Of a stretch of 64,000 nt of DNA, positions 35,101 through 44,301 are shown piece by piece. The notes under the pieces were generated by a model. The model had not been told where the DNA came from and did not search any database. It saw nothing but the letters and a program-made list of their open reading frames with translations. Position 1 is the stretch's first letter. Every line of letters begins with the position of its first letter. The stretch comes from Arthrinium phaeospermum (taxonomy: Eukaryota > Ascomycota > Sordariomycetes > Amphisphaeriales > Apiosporaceae). The DNA is taken from assembly GCA_006503535.1 (NCBI GenBank), contig QYRS01000005.1, forward strand, positions 992,001 to 1,056,000, in the 5' to 3' direction. Position numbers and translations under genes: made by a program.

Positions 35101-35835
35101 CTCGATCAACCTTGCTAACGGGCAATTGTTGGATGAGGCTTGTTCGGGATCCTACATGGAGCGCTGGTCTGTGACGTCTTCCCAAGTCCAACGCGAGGGC
35201 ATCTTGTATCTCAGGTAATAGAAGGAACCTGTTTTGCTACAGGAAATTGTTACCGATTGATCTATCAAGTTTCCGGTTTCATGCAGCTACGCTACATAGG
35301 TACAAAGCGACTTCGCGATACTCCCGACGCGAGGCATCTGCACAGCGAGCCGCGACAACACTGCGACTTGCTTCATGCAACCTGCAGCCCAGACGCACGT
35401 ACGTTGGCATGCCATGTAACGCTTGCATATAGGGTGTCCTTGCCTCGGTACTTCGGTCGCTGTGAACCGATAAGGCTTCCCCCGCATCTGTCTGAGATGC
35501 GTCTGGTAATGTGTTGGTAGGCCGTTGTGAGTAGACCAGTATTTGACGGCCCCAAGCAATCATCGATCGGGATCCAGCCCGCAGAATTTATCAACTACTG
35601 TTCGGTATTTGAAATATGCCAGTATAATGGGGTTTGGTCCCTAATCTACTCCAGATGTTTGTCGACCACCTAGTAGGTCAACCAGCTTCCTCCCAAGCGA
35701 CAGTAGGGGGTGAAAATTACGTGCAGTATATGATCCCGCATCAACGCCCAAAACAACCACTGATATGCCGTAATCCATGCGAGAGTTGTGAATTCCTTTT
35801 GAAGACATCCATCGGATGCATGGAGAAGGAAAGTC

Positions 35836-35927
35836 TGCGACCTACCCCTGAAATATACGAGCTACCCCTATTTTCCTGTCTCGGGGTCAGAATAGGGGTA
35901 GCTCGTATATTTCAGGGGTAGGTCGCA
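35836..35927. repeat. Perfect 37-bp inverted repeat with 18-nt loop
   Basis: The left arm, 35836-35872 (starting TGCGACCTACCCCTGAAATA), is the exact reverse complement of the right arm, 35891-35927, with no mismatch over 37 bp. The 18-nt spacer is 35873-35890. The identity stops sharply at both ends of each arm. It lies about 270 bp beyond the stop codon of the SGNH hydrolase gene. Such a structure would form a stable hairpin in either strand's RNA and a cruciform in DNA. Confidence 0.97.
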
Positions 35928-36194
35928 CATCTCGATTTTTTCTACATGATCGCGGCGCCGAACATGGAATTGAGCGGCTACATAGAAAGTTATCAAACTA
36001 TTGCATTTGTGTTCTGATTATCCAAGTGAAGGGCTTCTTTATGCGCTGCGTTAGGGATGATCTGGTATGGGCTTGCTGTGGGTTTGTCTGTTCGAAAGCA
36101 ACGGCTACTCTTTTATTCTGTAGGCATGTGCACTTAAGGAAGCCCTTCTCTCTATTCCTCAAGGATGTATGTATGCACGCGCTGTATTAAACAC

Positions 36195-38396
36195 TCATGC
36201 CCAGCCAGAGCCCTCACAGCCGTGCGTGAAGCCGCCGGCACCGAAGGCGACCTTATTATTCTTAAAACAACGGTTGTTAACAAAGATGGGCGTTTTAAAC
36301 GTGGCTTTCCACTCCATGTTGTTGTCGCCCTCGGGTTTATCGAAATAGTCAAACTTCCAAGCCGTGACACCAAGTCCGAGGCACGCCTTGATTTTGGGTA
36401 GCAGGGTCTCCTGGCCGTAATCCCAAGTGCTCCAGCCGGCGCCTAGATGGAAAGTCGCGTGTCAGAAGGGATCTTTACATATGCGGGAACCAGAAGCTGG
36501 TGAATGAATAGCAGGGCGCGAGAATTTACCATATATGTTGTACGTGCTAGCCCCAACATGATACCAGCCGTGGCAGGTCCCATCCGCCTCCTTGGCCGGC
36601 CAGGGGCGGTTGTCCCGCTTGATGTTGACCGTGTAGCGGTACTCTCCGCGTTTCCAGGTGCCGCCGAACTTCCAATTGCGGGGGTTCTCGGGGTCGTTGC
36701 CGTCGCAGCCGTTGATGATGCGCTCCATGCTCTCGAGGCACTCCTCCCGGTTGAACTTGCTGGCGTATTCGCTCGTCTCGACGACGAACTCGTGTTCGTC
36801 GGGCGTGCCCTGGTGGAACGAGCGGGCGTTGCGCCAGGCGACACTGCCGTCGCCCGGGGACTCGACATCGTTGCAGAAAGTCTTGTAGTTCTCGTTGAGC
36901 CGGTCCGGGTTGGCGTAGCCCTTGCGGCCCTCCTTCTGCCAGCACTTGAACTCGTCTGTCACAGCGCAGACCTGGGGGTCGAGCCCCAGCACCTCGGCGC
37001 GCAGGTCGATGACGCGCGACAGGGCGAAGGAGGCCATGGCGTTGTGGCCGGCCTCGTTGGGGTGGAAGATGCGGCCGAAGTAGTCCGGGAGCAGCCAGCC
37101 GAGGTAGCGCACGTAGGGGGACGAGTCGCTGGGGCAGCCGGGCGGGGCCGGGTTACGCGCGTCGAGGGCGTGCAGCACCTCGGCCCCGGGATTGGCCGAG
37201 TTCCAGAGCGAGGAGCGGTACACGGCCCGGTCGACGCCCTTGTCATCCAAGTCCCGCTCGGGCAGGGGCGGGAGCGCCGCGCGGAGATCCTCCAGCTGCT
37301 CCTCGGTAGGCGGTGACGACATGTCCCACTCCTCCTCCACCTCGCCGTCGATGGTGCCGTTAACGTCGGCCACGATGGTCTCGCCTCTTCTTCGCGCCGA
37401 GCGTTTCGAACTGGTTGAAATTATTCGCCAGAGGGATTTGCTCGTGTCGGGCTTGAAGAACAGCAAGTCCGGCTGCTTTTCGTCTGGGTATTCGCCCGTT
37501 GACGAGGGGTCACACATCTGGCCCTTGACGCCTTCAATGCCCCAGAGATCCCAGTTGGCAAAACCAATCTTGTATTTGACCTCGCCTTGAACCTCGTGTA
37601 CCACATCACGTATAGCGTCGTTCAGTGCCAACGTCAGCGTATTGAACCTCTTGCGCCGCGCGATTGTCAATGGGAGAGGGGGGTCTTTCTGGATCAGTTG
37701 GCGAGACCAGTAGAAGGGGGCCCAATCCTGCTCGGTGGCACAGTCCTCGTTCTCTTCGTTGAAGAAGCGTGCGTAGCCGTTGTAAACGACGATGCCGTCT
37801 TTGGCCATCTTGGTGTCGAGGACCTTGAGAATCTGCTTGATATTGTCTTTGACAATGTTGTCAAGGTTCTCTTGGGCCTGGGTCAGGATGGCGTCGCACG
37901 TCGCTTCGCCATCGTACGCCAAGACGACACAGCTCTTGATGATATCCAGGAGGCACAGGTCGTTGCCGCCGGCCGTCAATGTCAGAAGGTCGATGTTGTC
38001 CTTCAAGGCCACGGCCTGGTTGTAGATTTTCCTCGTCTGGTCTCCAAAGCACGCAGAGAATTGAAAGTCCTCTATCTCGGACCCGACGTACTCCTTCATG
38101 AGCACCGCGTACGACTGGTCATACCGCGAACACCACCAACCGCCTATGTCCACGTCCCATAGCCGACCCCAGTAAGAGCCCGAGAAAACGCCCGCCGTGT
38201 AACTGTCGCCGATAGCGGCGAATCGTTGTACCCAGGTGAAGGCGGTTGGGTCGTTGAAGTCCCGTCTCTGGAGCTCTCCAGATGCCTCGCCAGGTGTGCG
38301 AAGTGGACTGGAGGCATTGTGAGGGATGACATAGGCCACGGACAAGCCCATGGTGAGCCAAAGTGGCGCCAAGACGCTCATCGTAAACGACCACAT
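36195..38396 (-). CDS. Secreted SGNH/GDSL hydrolase with large C-terminal domain
   Basis: Two exons, 38396-36530 and 36442-36195, with an 87-nt phase-1 intron (36443-36529, GTAAAT...TCTAG). The product is 704 residues. The N-terminus (MSVLAPLWLTMGLSVAYVIP from Met6) is a signal peptide. SGNH blocks are clear: block I IGDSYTAG (Ser65 nucleophile), block III TAGGNDLC (143-146), block V FHPNEAGH (445-451, catalytic His). Blocks III and V are far apart, with a large insert. The last 230 residues form a separate Cys/Trp-rich domain running from CWQKEGRKGYANPDRLNENY through INGCDGNDPENPRNWKFGG, with the second exon supplying GAGWSTWDYGQETLLPK and a final Gly/Cys-rich end. The hydrolase should cleave an ester or acetyl group outside the cell; the substrate is unknown. 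It is divergent from the chitinase gene and shares its upstream region. Confidence 0.88.
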
Positions 38397-39563
38397 CGTA
38401 GCAAGGGACGAACGAGAGAATGGCTATGACAAGGTAATCTGTGATGTGAAGAACAGAGAAAACACCCTGACGTAGTGACACGTCCAGGAATACAAGGACC
38501 GTCTGTCCTGACTGAGAGCCCTAACTGTGAAGTGCCGGAAAAGTACTGGCTTGGATAGGTGGCTGCTCAGAAGTGCCAGCCATTACCATCCATATTCTCA
38601 TTATAGCTGGGCGTCTTGTTTCGTGCTCACTATTTCATGTCATGGACTCATATCTCCGACACGGCCTGTTTGTCACGCCATCTGGCCAAATGAGTATTCC
38701 ATATCCGGAGTGAGAACCGACGGAACTGCATGTGCCCGGTGACAGCTGGAGAACAGAAGAATTGCTCCCATACGTACTGGTACACGAGACTGCTGTTGGT
38801 TGCCTTACCTCAATATTGGTATAATCTTACCTAATCCCGGTCCGACCAAAGGGGAATATATTAAGCTTTGAGTACCTGCCAAGCCTGTCAAGCACGGTGC
38901 ACGGTGGTAGGCGCCCGGCCGGGGTATCGGAGTGGAGATAATCATATCATGTCCATACTACCCTGCGCTGACCCGCTGCCCCATCTATACCCCTGCAGAC
39001 ACCCAATAAGTACAACAGACGTTCACGGCATCCGGCACGCGGGAGCTTGCTCTAGGCCCGCCGCCTGTGATCCATCGCCTAACAGGACCCTTGTCCGGTT
39101 TCGTTCCTGACGACCTCTTTGCAGTCCCAATCCGGCCCGTCTCCGACAGGGCAGCAGGGGACAATAGGCCCGAGCCGAATCGCCGGTTTTGTGCGCCATA
39201 CGCGAAAGAATCGATAGTTTTACCCGCATCATGCGTGCAACGTGAACCATGGGCTGACGAGGTGGGCACGACGAAGCTGCTACTCTATTTGGAAAGCGAC
39301 GCGGATACAACAACGACATCCAAAGAGTTATTCAGCCAGGCCTGCTGAGTGCCTCATGACTCGGGGCCTGTTCTGGCCCTCGCACTCCCTTGCCTGCTGT
39401 CTTGAGTACCTCGGTCCGTCGAATCCTCTTCCCATAGCAGAGCTACGAGCAGAGTCCTCTTTGCCTTCGCTGTTGCTGCAAAGTCTGCCGCTATCAGGCT
39501 CGTCTGGCACCCTTCCCCCCCCAACAACAACACCTTGGTTTTTCAAGACACCTCGAGCAAAGC
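38397..39563. promoter_or_regulatory. Shared divergent promoter (SGNH hydrolase / chitinase)
   Basis: A 1.17-kb spacer between the start codons of two predicted secreted enzymes on opposite strands. Co-regulation is plausible. No third gene and no clear conserved element could be identified by eye. Confidence 0.45.
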
Positions 39564-41663
39564 ATGGCGTTTTCTGGCAAACCCCTCAGGGGCTCCAGGA
39601 CCTTGTTGGTTGGAGTTCTATCGCTTCTGCTACCCAGCCTCCTGCTATCAACAGCCGTTGCTCAGACGATCAAGAATGAGACAACTATGCGGGTGGGCAG
39701 CAATGAGGCCGTCCGGACACACCAACTCAGGGTCTTTGCACTAGAGTCAGGCATCCAAGCACAGAAAGAGGACGAAGACTACACATGTAGCGAGTCCATA
39801 CCGTGCAAGCTGGGATGCTGCGGTTCGGTGTAAGCCCACCCTCTCTGCCCGCCCCCTCCCCCTTTTCCACCATAGCGCACAACTCACCAGACCTTTAGGG
39901 ACCCGACAACGGGAAAGGGCGTCTGCGGCATGGGCCCAGACTTTTGCGGCAAGAGCTGCATCTCGTCCTGCGATGAAAAGTCCGAGTGTGACCCGGGCTG
40001 GGGCATCGAGTGGTCGCAGGCCGGCAAGTGCCCGCTGAATGTGTGCTGCTCCGAGTTTGGCTTTTGCGGCACGACTGAGGGCTTCTGCCAAGGCAAGACG
40101 GTGGCGAGCCCTCAGTGCCCAGGCGGGAAGAGCGCCGACCAGAAGCTCATCGGATACTACGAAGGTTGGAACTTGGCGAGGCCTTGCGGCAGTACGTTTT
40201 TTTTTAAAAAAAAAACCTTTTCTCCACGTTGGTTTCTCTCTTGTTCGCTTGACTTGCTGACACGCCCGCAGCTATGAAACCCGAAGACATCCCTCTGGGC
40301 TGGTACACCCACATCAACTTTGCCTTCGCGCTGGTGAATCCCACCACGTTCCGCATCGACGCCATGGACTCCAATACGGCATCTCTCTACCAGCGCGTTA
40401 CGGCGATGAAGGAGAGGCAAGCGGACCTCAAGGTCTGGATCGCCATCGGGGGCTGGGCGATGAATGACCCCGGCCCGTACCGAACCACGTTTTCCGACTT
40501 GGCCGCCAGCGAGAAGAACCGTGAGTAGTCAGTCCTTTTGAGCCCCTCCCCCTTCCTCCCAACACGAGAACAGCTAGAGAGGCCTAGACTAACTTGCGCT
40601 GGGAGCCGCAGAGGACGAGTTCTTCGAGTCGCTCCTCACCTTCATGCAGAAAAACGACTTTGACGGTGTAGATATCGACTGGGAGTATCCGGTAGCCGAT
40701 GACCGTGGCGGCGTGCCCGAGGACTTCGATAACTTCCCCAAGTTCCTCGAGAGGCTGCGGAAGAGGCTCAACGCGTCTGGTAAGGAATACGGGTTGTCTA
40801 TCACCCTTGTAAGTTTCAAACGTCTCTCTCCGAGAATTACTCGTGTCGGATGATGACTGACAGACCCTACCATGCAGCCGGCATCCTATTGGTACCTTCG
40901 CGGCTTTGATCTCGCAAAGCTGGAGCCCCATTTGGACTGGTTTAACATCATGACATACGATATTCGTACGTACCTCCCAACTACCGCCCACCCCATCTCC
41001 AGGTCCATACTGACGCAACCTGGCAAATATAGACGGTGTATGGGACAGCGAGGTGCACTCGACCGGGCCATATGCCTACGCGCACACGAACCTGACCGAG
41101 ATCCAGCAGGGGCTGGAGCTCCTGTGGCGCAACAACGTGAACCCGGGGCGCGTCGTCATGGGTCTGGGCTTCTATGGCCGGTCCTTCACCATGAAGGACC
41201 CGGGCTGCCTCGCGGCCGGCTGTGAGTTTAGCGATGGCGCGCGCGGCGGCGAATGCACCGGCACACCCGGCGTCCTCTCCGCCCATGAGATTGTCAAGAT
41301 GATGAAAGAACAGGACGCCACCGTCACCTTTGACGAGGCCGCCGCCGTCAAGATCGTCACGTGGGACAACGACCAATGGGTCAGCTGGGACGATGCCGAA
41401 ACACTAAAACTCAAGATGGATTACGCAAACCTGCGGTGCTTGGGAGGGTGAGTATTTCATTCATTCCTGGCCGTGGGAAATTTTGGTTGTTGACGTTCGA
41501 TTCCGACAGTACTATGGTGTGGGCCATCGACCTGGACGACGGCACGCTGCTCAATGCTTTGAGCAGCGTCTCGTCTCGGCCCAAGCAGTACACCTTGCGC
41601 CCTCTTCCGACTTTTCTGCCCGATTTTGAGTCGCCGTGGCCGGAAGAGAAGGATGAGCTGTAG
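39564..41663 (+). CDS. Secreted chitinase, CBM18 chitin-binding plus GH18 catalytic domain
   Basis: Seven exons: 39564-39829, 39899-40191, 40272-40520, 40612-40808, 40878-40965, 41033-41447 and 41510-41663. All introns are 62-91 nt, GT-AG and frame-consistent. The product is 553 residues. A signal peptide covers about residues 1-33 (LLVGVLSLLLPSLLLSTAVA). Residues 75-152 are Cys-rich and contain a hevein-type CBM18 (CPLNVCCSEFGFCGTTEGFC). GH18 begins at about 171 (LIGYYEGWN) and carries the catalytic DGVDIDWEYP, with Glu294 as acid; WFNIMTYD and the terminal MVWAIDLDDG are other GH18 landmarks. This is the core of fungal subgroup C (killer-toxin-like) chitinases, which degrade chitin outside the cell. 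Family members often exceed 1,000 residues with LysM and Hce2 regions; this one ends about 40 residues after GH18 and has neither. Confidence 0.93.
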
Positions 41664-42161
41664 TAAGGGCCTCGGTCAATAATTTGAGGCTCCTGGAATC
41701 AAGCAAGTGGATGGATTCGACACCTGCCCACTGCCAAGCTTGATATGTAGACAGTACCAAAGAAACCGTTTATTAGTATGCACCATAAAAACCACACAAA
41801 ACTAGAGAGGGAGAGGGAGAGAGAGAAAGAGACCCAAGGCAACACAATGTGGCGGAGTTTCAAGCGTGATTGTAGACATTCTGGCCACAGCGTCTCTTAA
41901 GGGCAAGTTTACATTAGGCAGGTATATATAAAATAAAATTCAGTTGGCCAGATACACAGACGTTAATTCTATTCATCAGTGAAGGACATTTACCAGACAG
42001 AATCAATACAATTAGTGTAATTAGTACTTAGCTAACACACGTGTGCCCCTTGGCCCCTTCCCTCCCAATTCCACCGTATCCCCTCTGGACCACAGGCTCT
42101 GCTAGAGACCCCCCCCCCCCTAAGTGCCCTAAGTGGCTCACACCACCGCAACGTTCCCAGC
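41664..42161. other. Convergent intergenic region
   Basis: A 500-bp gap between the chitinase (+) and metalloprotease (-) 3' ends. It contains a GA-rich stretch at about 41805-41832 and a 12-C run at about 42109-42120. No gene seen. Confidence 0.55.
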
Positions 42162-43418
42162 TCAATTACAGCCGGCGTCCGGGTCCTTAGACTTGATCGA
42201 CTTGAACTTATTGAAGAACTGGCTGCCCTTGCTGTTAAGAAGACCCCCAATGTGCTTCTGGGGCGCGTTGTACATCTTCCGTAGGCCCTCGATGTCGAGG
42301 GTGCTGGGTTTGAGGACAGGCTTGATGACGTCGCCGTTCGGCTTTTTGAGGACAATGGCCGCGTCCTTGCCCGTACTGGCGTCGATGCTGCCGGCACTGC
42401 TGGGGTAGATCATGAGCGAGTTCCAATCAGGCTCCTTTTTCTTGTCCCATTGCACGCCACGGGTCACGGGCAGCCAGTTGAGCCCCCCGGCGAAGTTCCA
42501 GTTTCCTGCGATCTTGCGGTCACGGCAGATTTCCCTCTTAAGTAACGCCTTGTCCTCGGGCGTCATCATCGTCTTGGCGTCAATATCCGCCACGACACTA
42601 GCGTAGTCTGCCAGACGCTCGCAAAAGAAGCTGCCCTCGCCGAAAAAGTAGCTATCGCGGCTCTCGCCGCTCCAATGGCTGGACCACCAGTCCGGGTTTT
42701 GGTGCTCGTGATGAAAGCCCCAGGCATGGCCCATCTCGTGCGCGTAGTTAGCCACGATGTTGCGATGGCCCATAGTCAACACGTCGCTGAGGACCATCTT
42801 GGGACCAAGTCGTTCGTACGTGATTCCCATGTTTTCTGTATTCTGCGCTTTGCCCTTGCCGGCCGTCGTTCCCATATTTTGAATACTGGGCCCGGCGTAC
42901 ATAACGAGCAGAAATTCCGGTCGGTTGTGGCGATCGCTGCACCACTCCTTGTTGTCCACGACCTGCCACTTGAACCAGCCGTTGCTGTCGTCAAGGCCCT
43001 TATCTCTCCAGAGGTTGCGTGCTTCTTCGAGAGGGCCGCGCAGAATTTCCTCGGTGGACTTGGATCCCCACATGGCCTGCTCGAAGCAGACATAAATGTT
43101 TCCTTGAGGCCACAGAGCCGCAAGGGTATCAAGATCAGGGTCGACGCCAAACCAGCGCTTGTGGACCGACTGAGAGCTACCATTGTGGAAATGATATTGA
43201 GCATTGGGCAGTGCTGGGTCGAGCGCGCCGGTGCTGCGGCTTCTGATCACGTCGCTAACGTTCCCATAGGCCTCCATGGCGATATCTCGCTTCTGGATAG
43301 TCTCGTGATGGATAGCCCGGGCGTACTTGATGTTGGACTCCCAAGCACGGTTTCCCGCGTTGACGCCCGCAGTGCCGAAAGCCACGGCGGCGAGGCCAGA
43401 AACGAGTGTGGTCAACAT
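42162..43418 (-). CDS. Secreted astacin-like zinc metalloprotease
   Basis: Single-exon ORF of 418 residues. A signal peptide (MLTTLVSGLAAVAFGTAGVNA) is followed by a probable propeptide with dibasic sites (IQKR at 41-44, VHKRWFG at 85-91). Residues 227-238 read HEMGHAWGFHHE, the HExxHxxGxxHE zinc motif of metzincins, with three His ligands and catalytic Glu228; the third His followed by Glu is typical of astacins. Further on, NSLMIYPSS offers the Met-turn expected below the metzincin zinc site. Cys residues at about 111, 160, 283 and 314 could form disulfides. It should be an extracellular protease. It is head-to-head with the six-LysM gene and next to the chitinase, suggesting a joint role at chitin-containing surfaces, but the substrate cannot be read from sequence. 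Confidence 0.87.
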   Translation of the reverse strand: MLTTLVSGLAAVAFGTAGVNAGNRAWESNIKYARAIHHETIQKRDIAMEAYGNVSDVIRSRSTGALDPALPNAQYHFHNGSSQSVHKRWFGVDPDLDTLAALWPQGNIYVCFEQAMWGSKSTEEILRGPLEEARNLWRDKGLDDSNGWFKWQVVDNKEWCSDRHNRPEFLLVMYAGPSIQNMGTTAGKGKAQNTENMGITYERLGPKMVLSDVLTMGHRNIVANYAHEMGHAWGFHHEHQNPDWWSSHWSGESRDSYFFGEGSFFCERLADYASVVADIDAKTMMTPEDKALLKREICRDRKIAGNWNFAGGLNWLPVTRGVQWDKKKEPDWNSLMIYPSSAGSIDASTGKDAAIVLKKPNGDVIKPVLKPSTLDIEGLRKMYNAPQKHIGGLLNSKGSQFFNKFKSIKSKDPDAGCN

Positions 43419-44301
43419 GTTTGCTGGTGTGGTGAAAGAAAAAAAAGAGTGGTGAGCCAGAGGATTAGCAGAAATGACGGGTGTCTTGTGAGTTGGGCAG
43501 GGCGATGAGGCTGTTCATGATCCAAATGCTCCCGAGCTCTTCCTGCTTGCCCGATTCGCATGCGCTAGTATGAAAGCACATTACATGGTCCGGTCAATGA
43601 GTCTATTTGTGAGGTTACATGATGCCTAGTTGATGGATCATACCATCCATGAGTCGTCTTAATGAAAGAACCCGTTCGCGCACTCTGCCGATGATAGCGG
43701 GCCGATGACAGTACCGGTACCTTACTTGGTTGCATGGATCTGTCAATGGATGTGACGGACGTGCATGATGCGGATTAGATTCCTATTTAGAGCAGACGTA
43801 CGCTATAGGACTCTCGAAAGGGCTGAAAAGCGCAGGGTTCCCAGTGGAGACTGCCCCCTTTTTATCCGTGCCGCATCGGAGTTAATTGAACTATTGGACA
43901 AGGGGGTAGAACCCTTGCATGCAATACCACACGCAGGCTACAAGCCTTGAAATGGTGCCATTCGGTCGTATTCAGGTAATGAGGTGGAACAATATATGCA
44001 TCTTGAGATTGTCATTCAGAGAAGAAGTTCGCGATGCCGAGGTGCTGTGTGAACGTAACGCACATGGGCATGACGTGACGAGTAATGGGGAGATTTCGTC
44101 GTCGTTGAGCCGTTGAGCCATTGAGCTCCCTCTCCTCCAGCCAGAAAATCCGTTCCCTTGGATCTCCCCTCGCTGCACTCGAGCTCTTGATATTGGGGTT
44201 GCTCTTTTTACGCTCGTTCAAATCCCCTATCTCTGCCTACTTGGTGGTTGTTCAAGCCTGTCCTTCGGATCTCCTAGAACACTGCAATCCACCGAGTAAA
44301 G
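43419..44301. promoter_or_regulatory. Shared divergent promoter (metalloprotease / LysM protein)
   Basis: An 880-bp spacer between the start codons of the metalloprotease (-) and LysM (+) genes. It repeats the head-to-head arrangement seen at 38397-39563. No further gene seen. Confidence 0.45.

Larger units (their letters stand above)
29060..36194. promoter_or_regulatory. 7-kb region upstream of the bZIP gene, no gene seen
   Basis: No supportable gene on either strand. It holds an (AG)n tract at 32083-32105, a (CG)n run at about 33965-33979, short tandem repeats (GACCA units near 30539, CAGCACACCC units near 32288) and the perfect inverted repeat at 35836-35927. The left part is upstream of the bZIP gene and the right part is downstream of the SGNH hydrolase gene. 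Its size suggests extended regulatory sequence or long untranslated exons, which is inference only. Confidence 0.4.

Noticed and set aside
36504..37316. 270-codon plus-strand frame inside the SGNH gene
   Set aside because: Antisense shadow of the GC-rich hydrolase exon. The minus-strand frame has catalytic motifs and a signal peptide.
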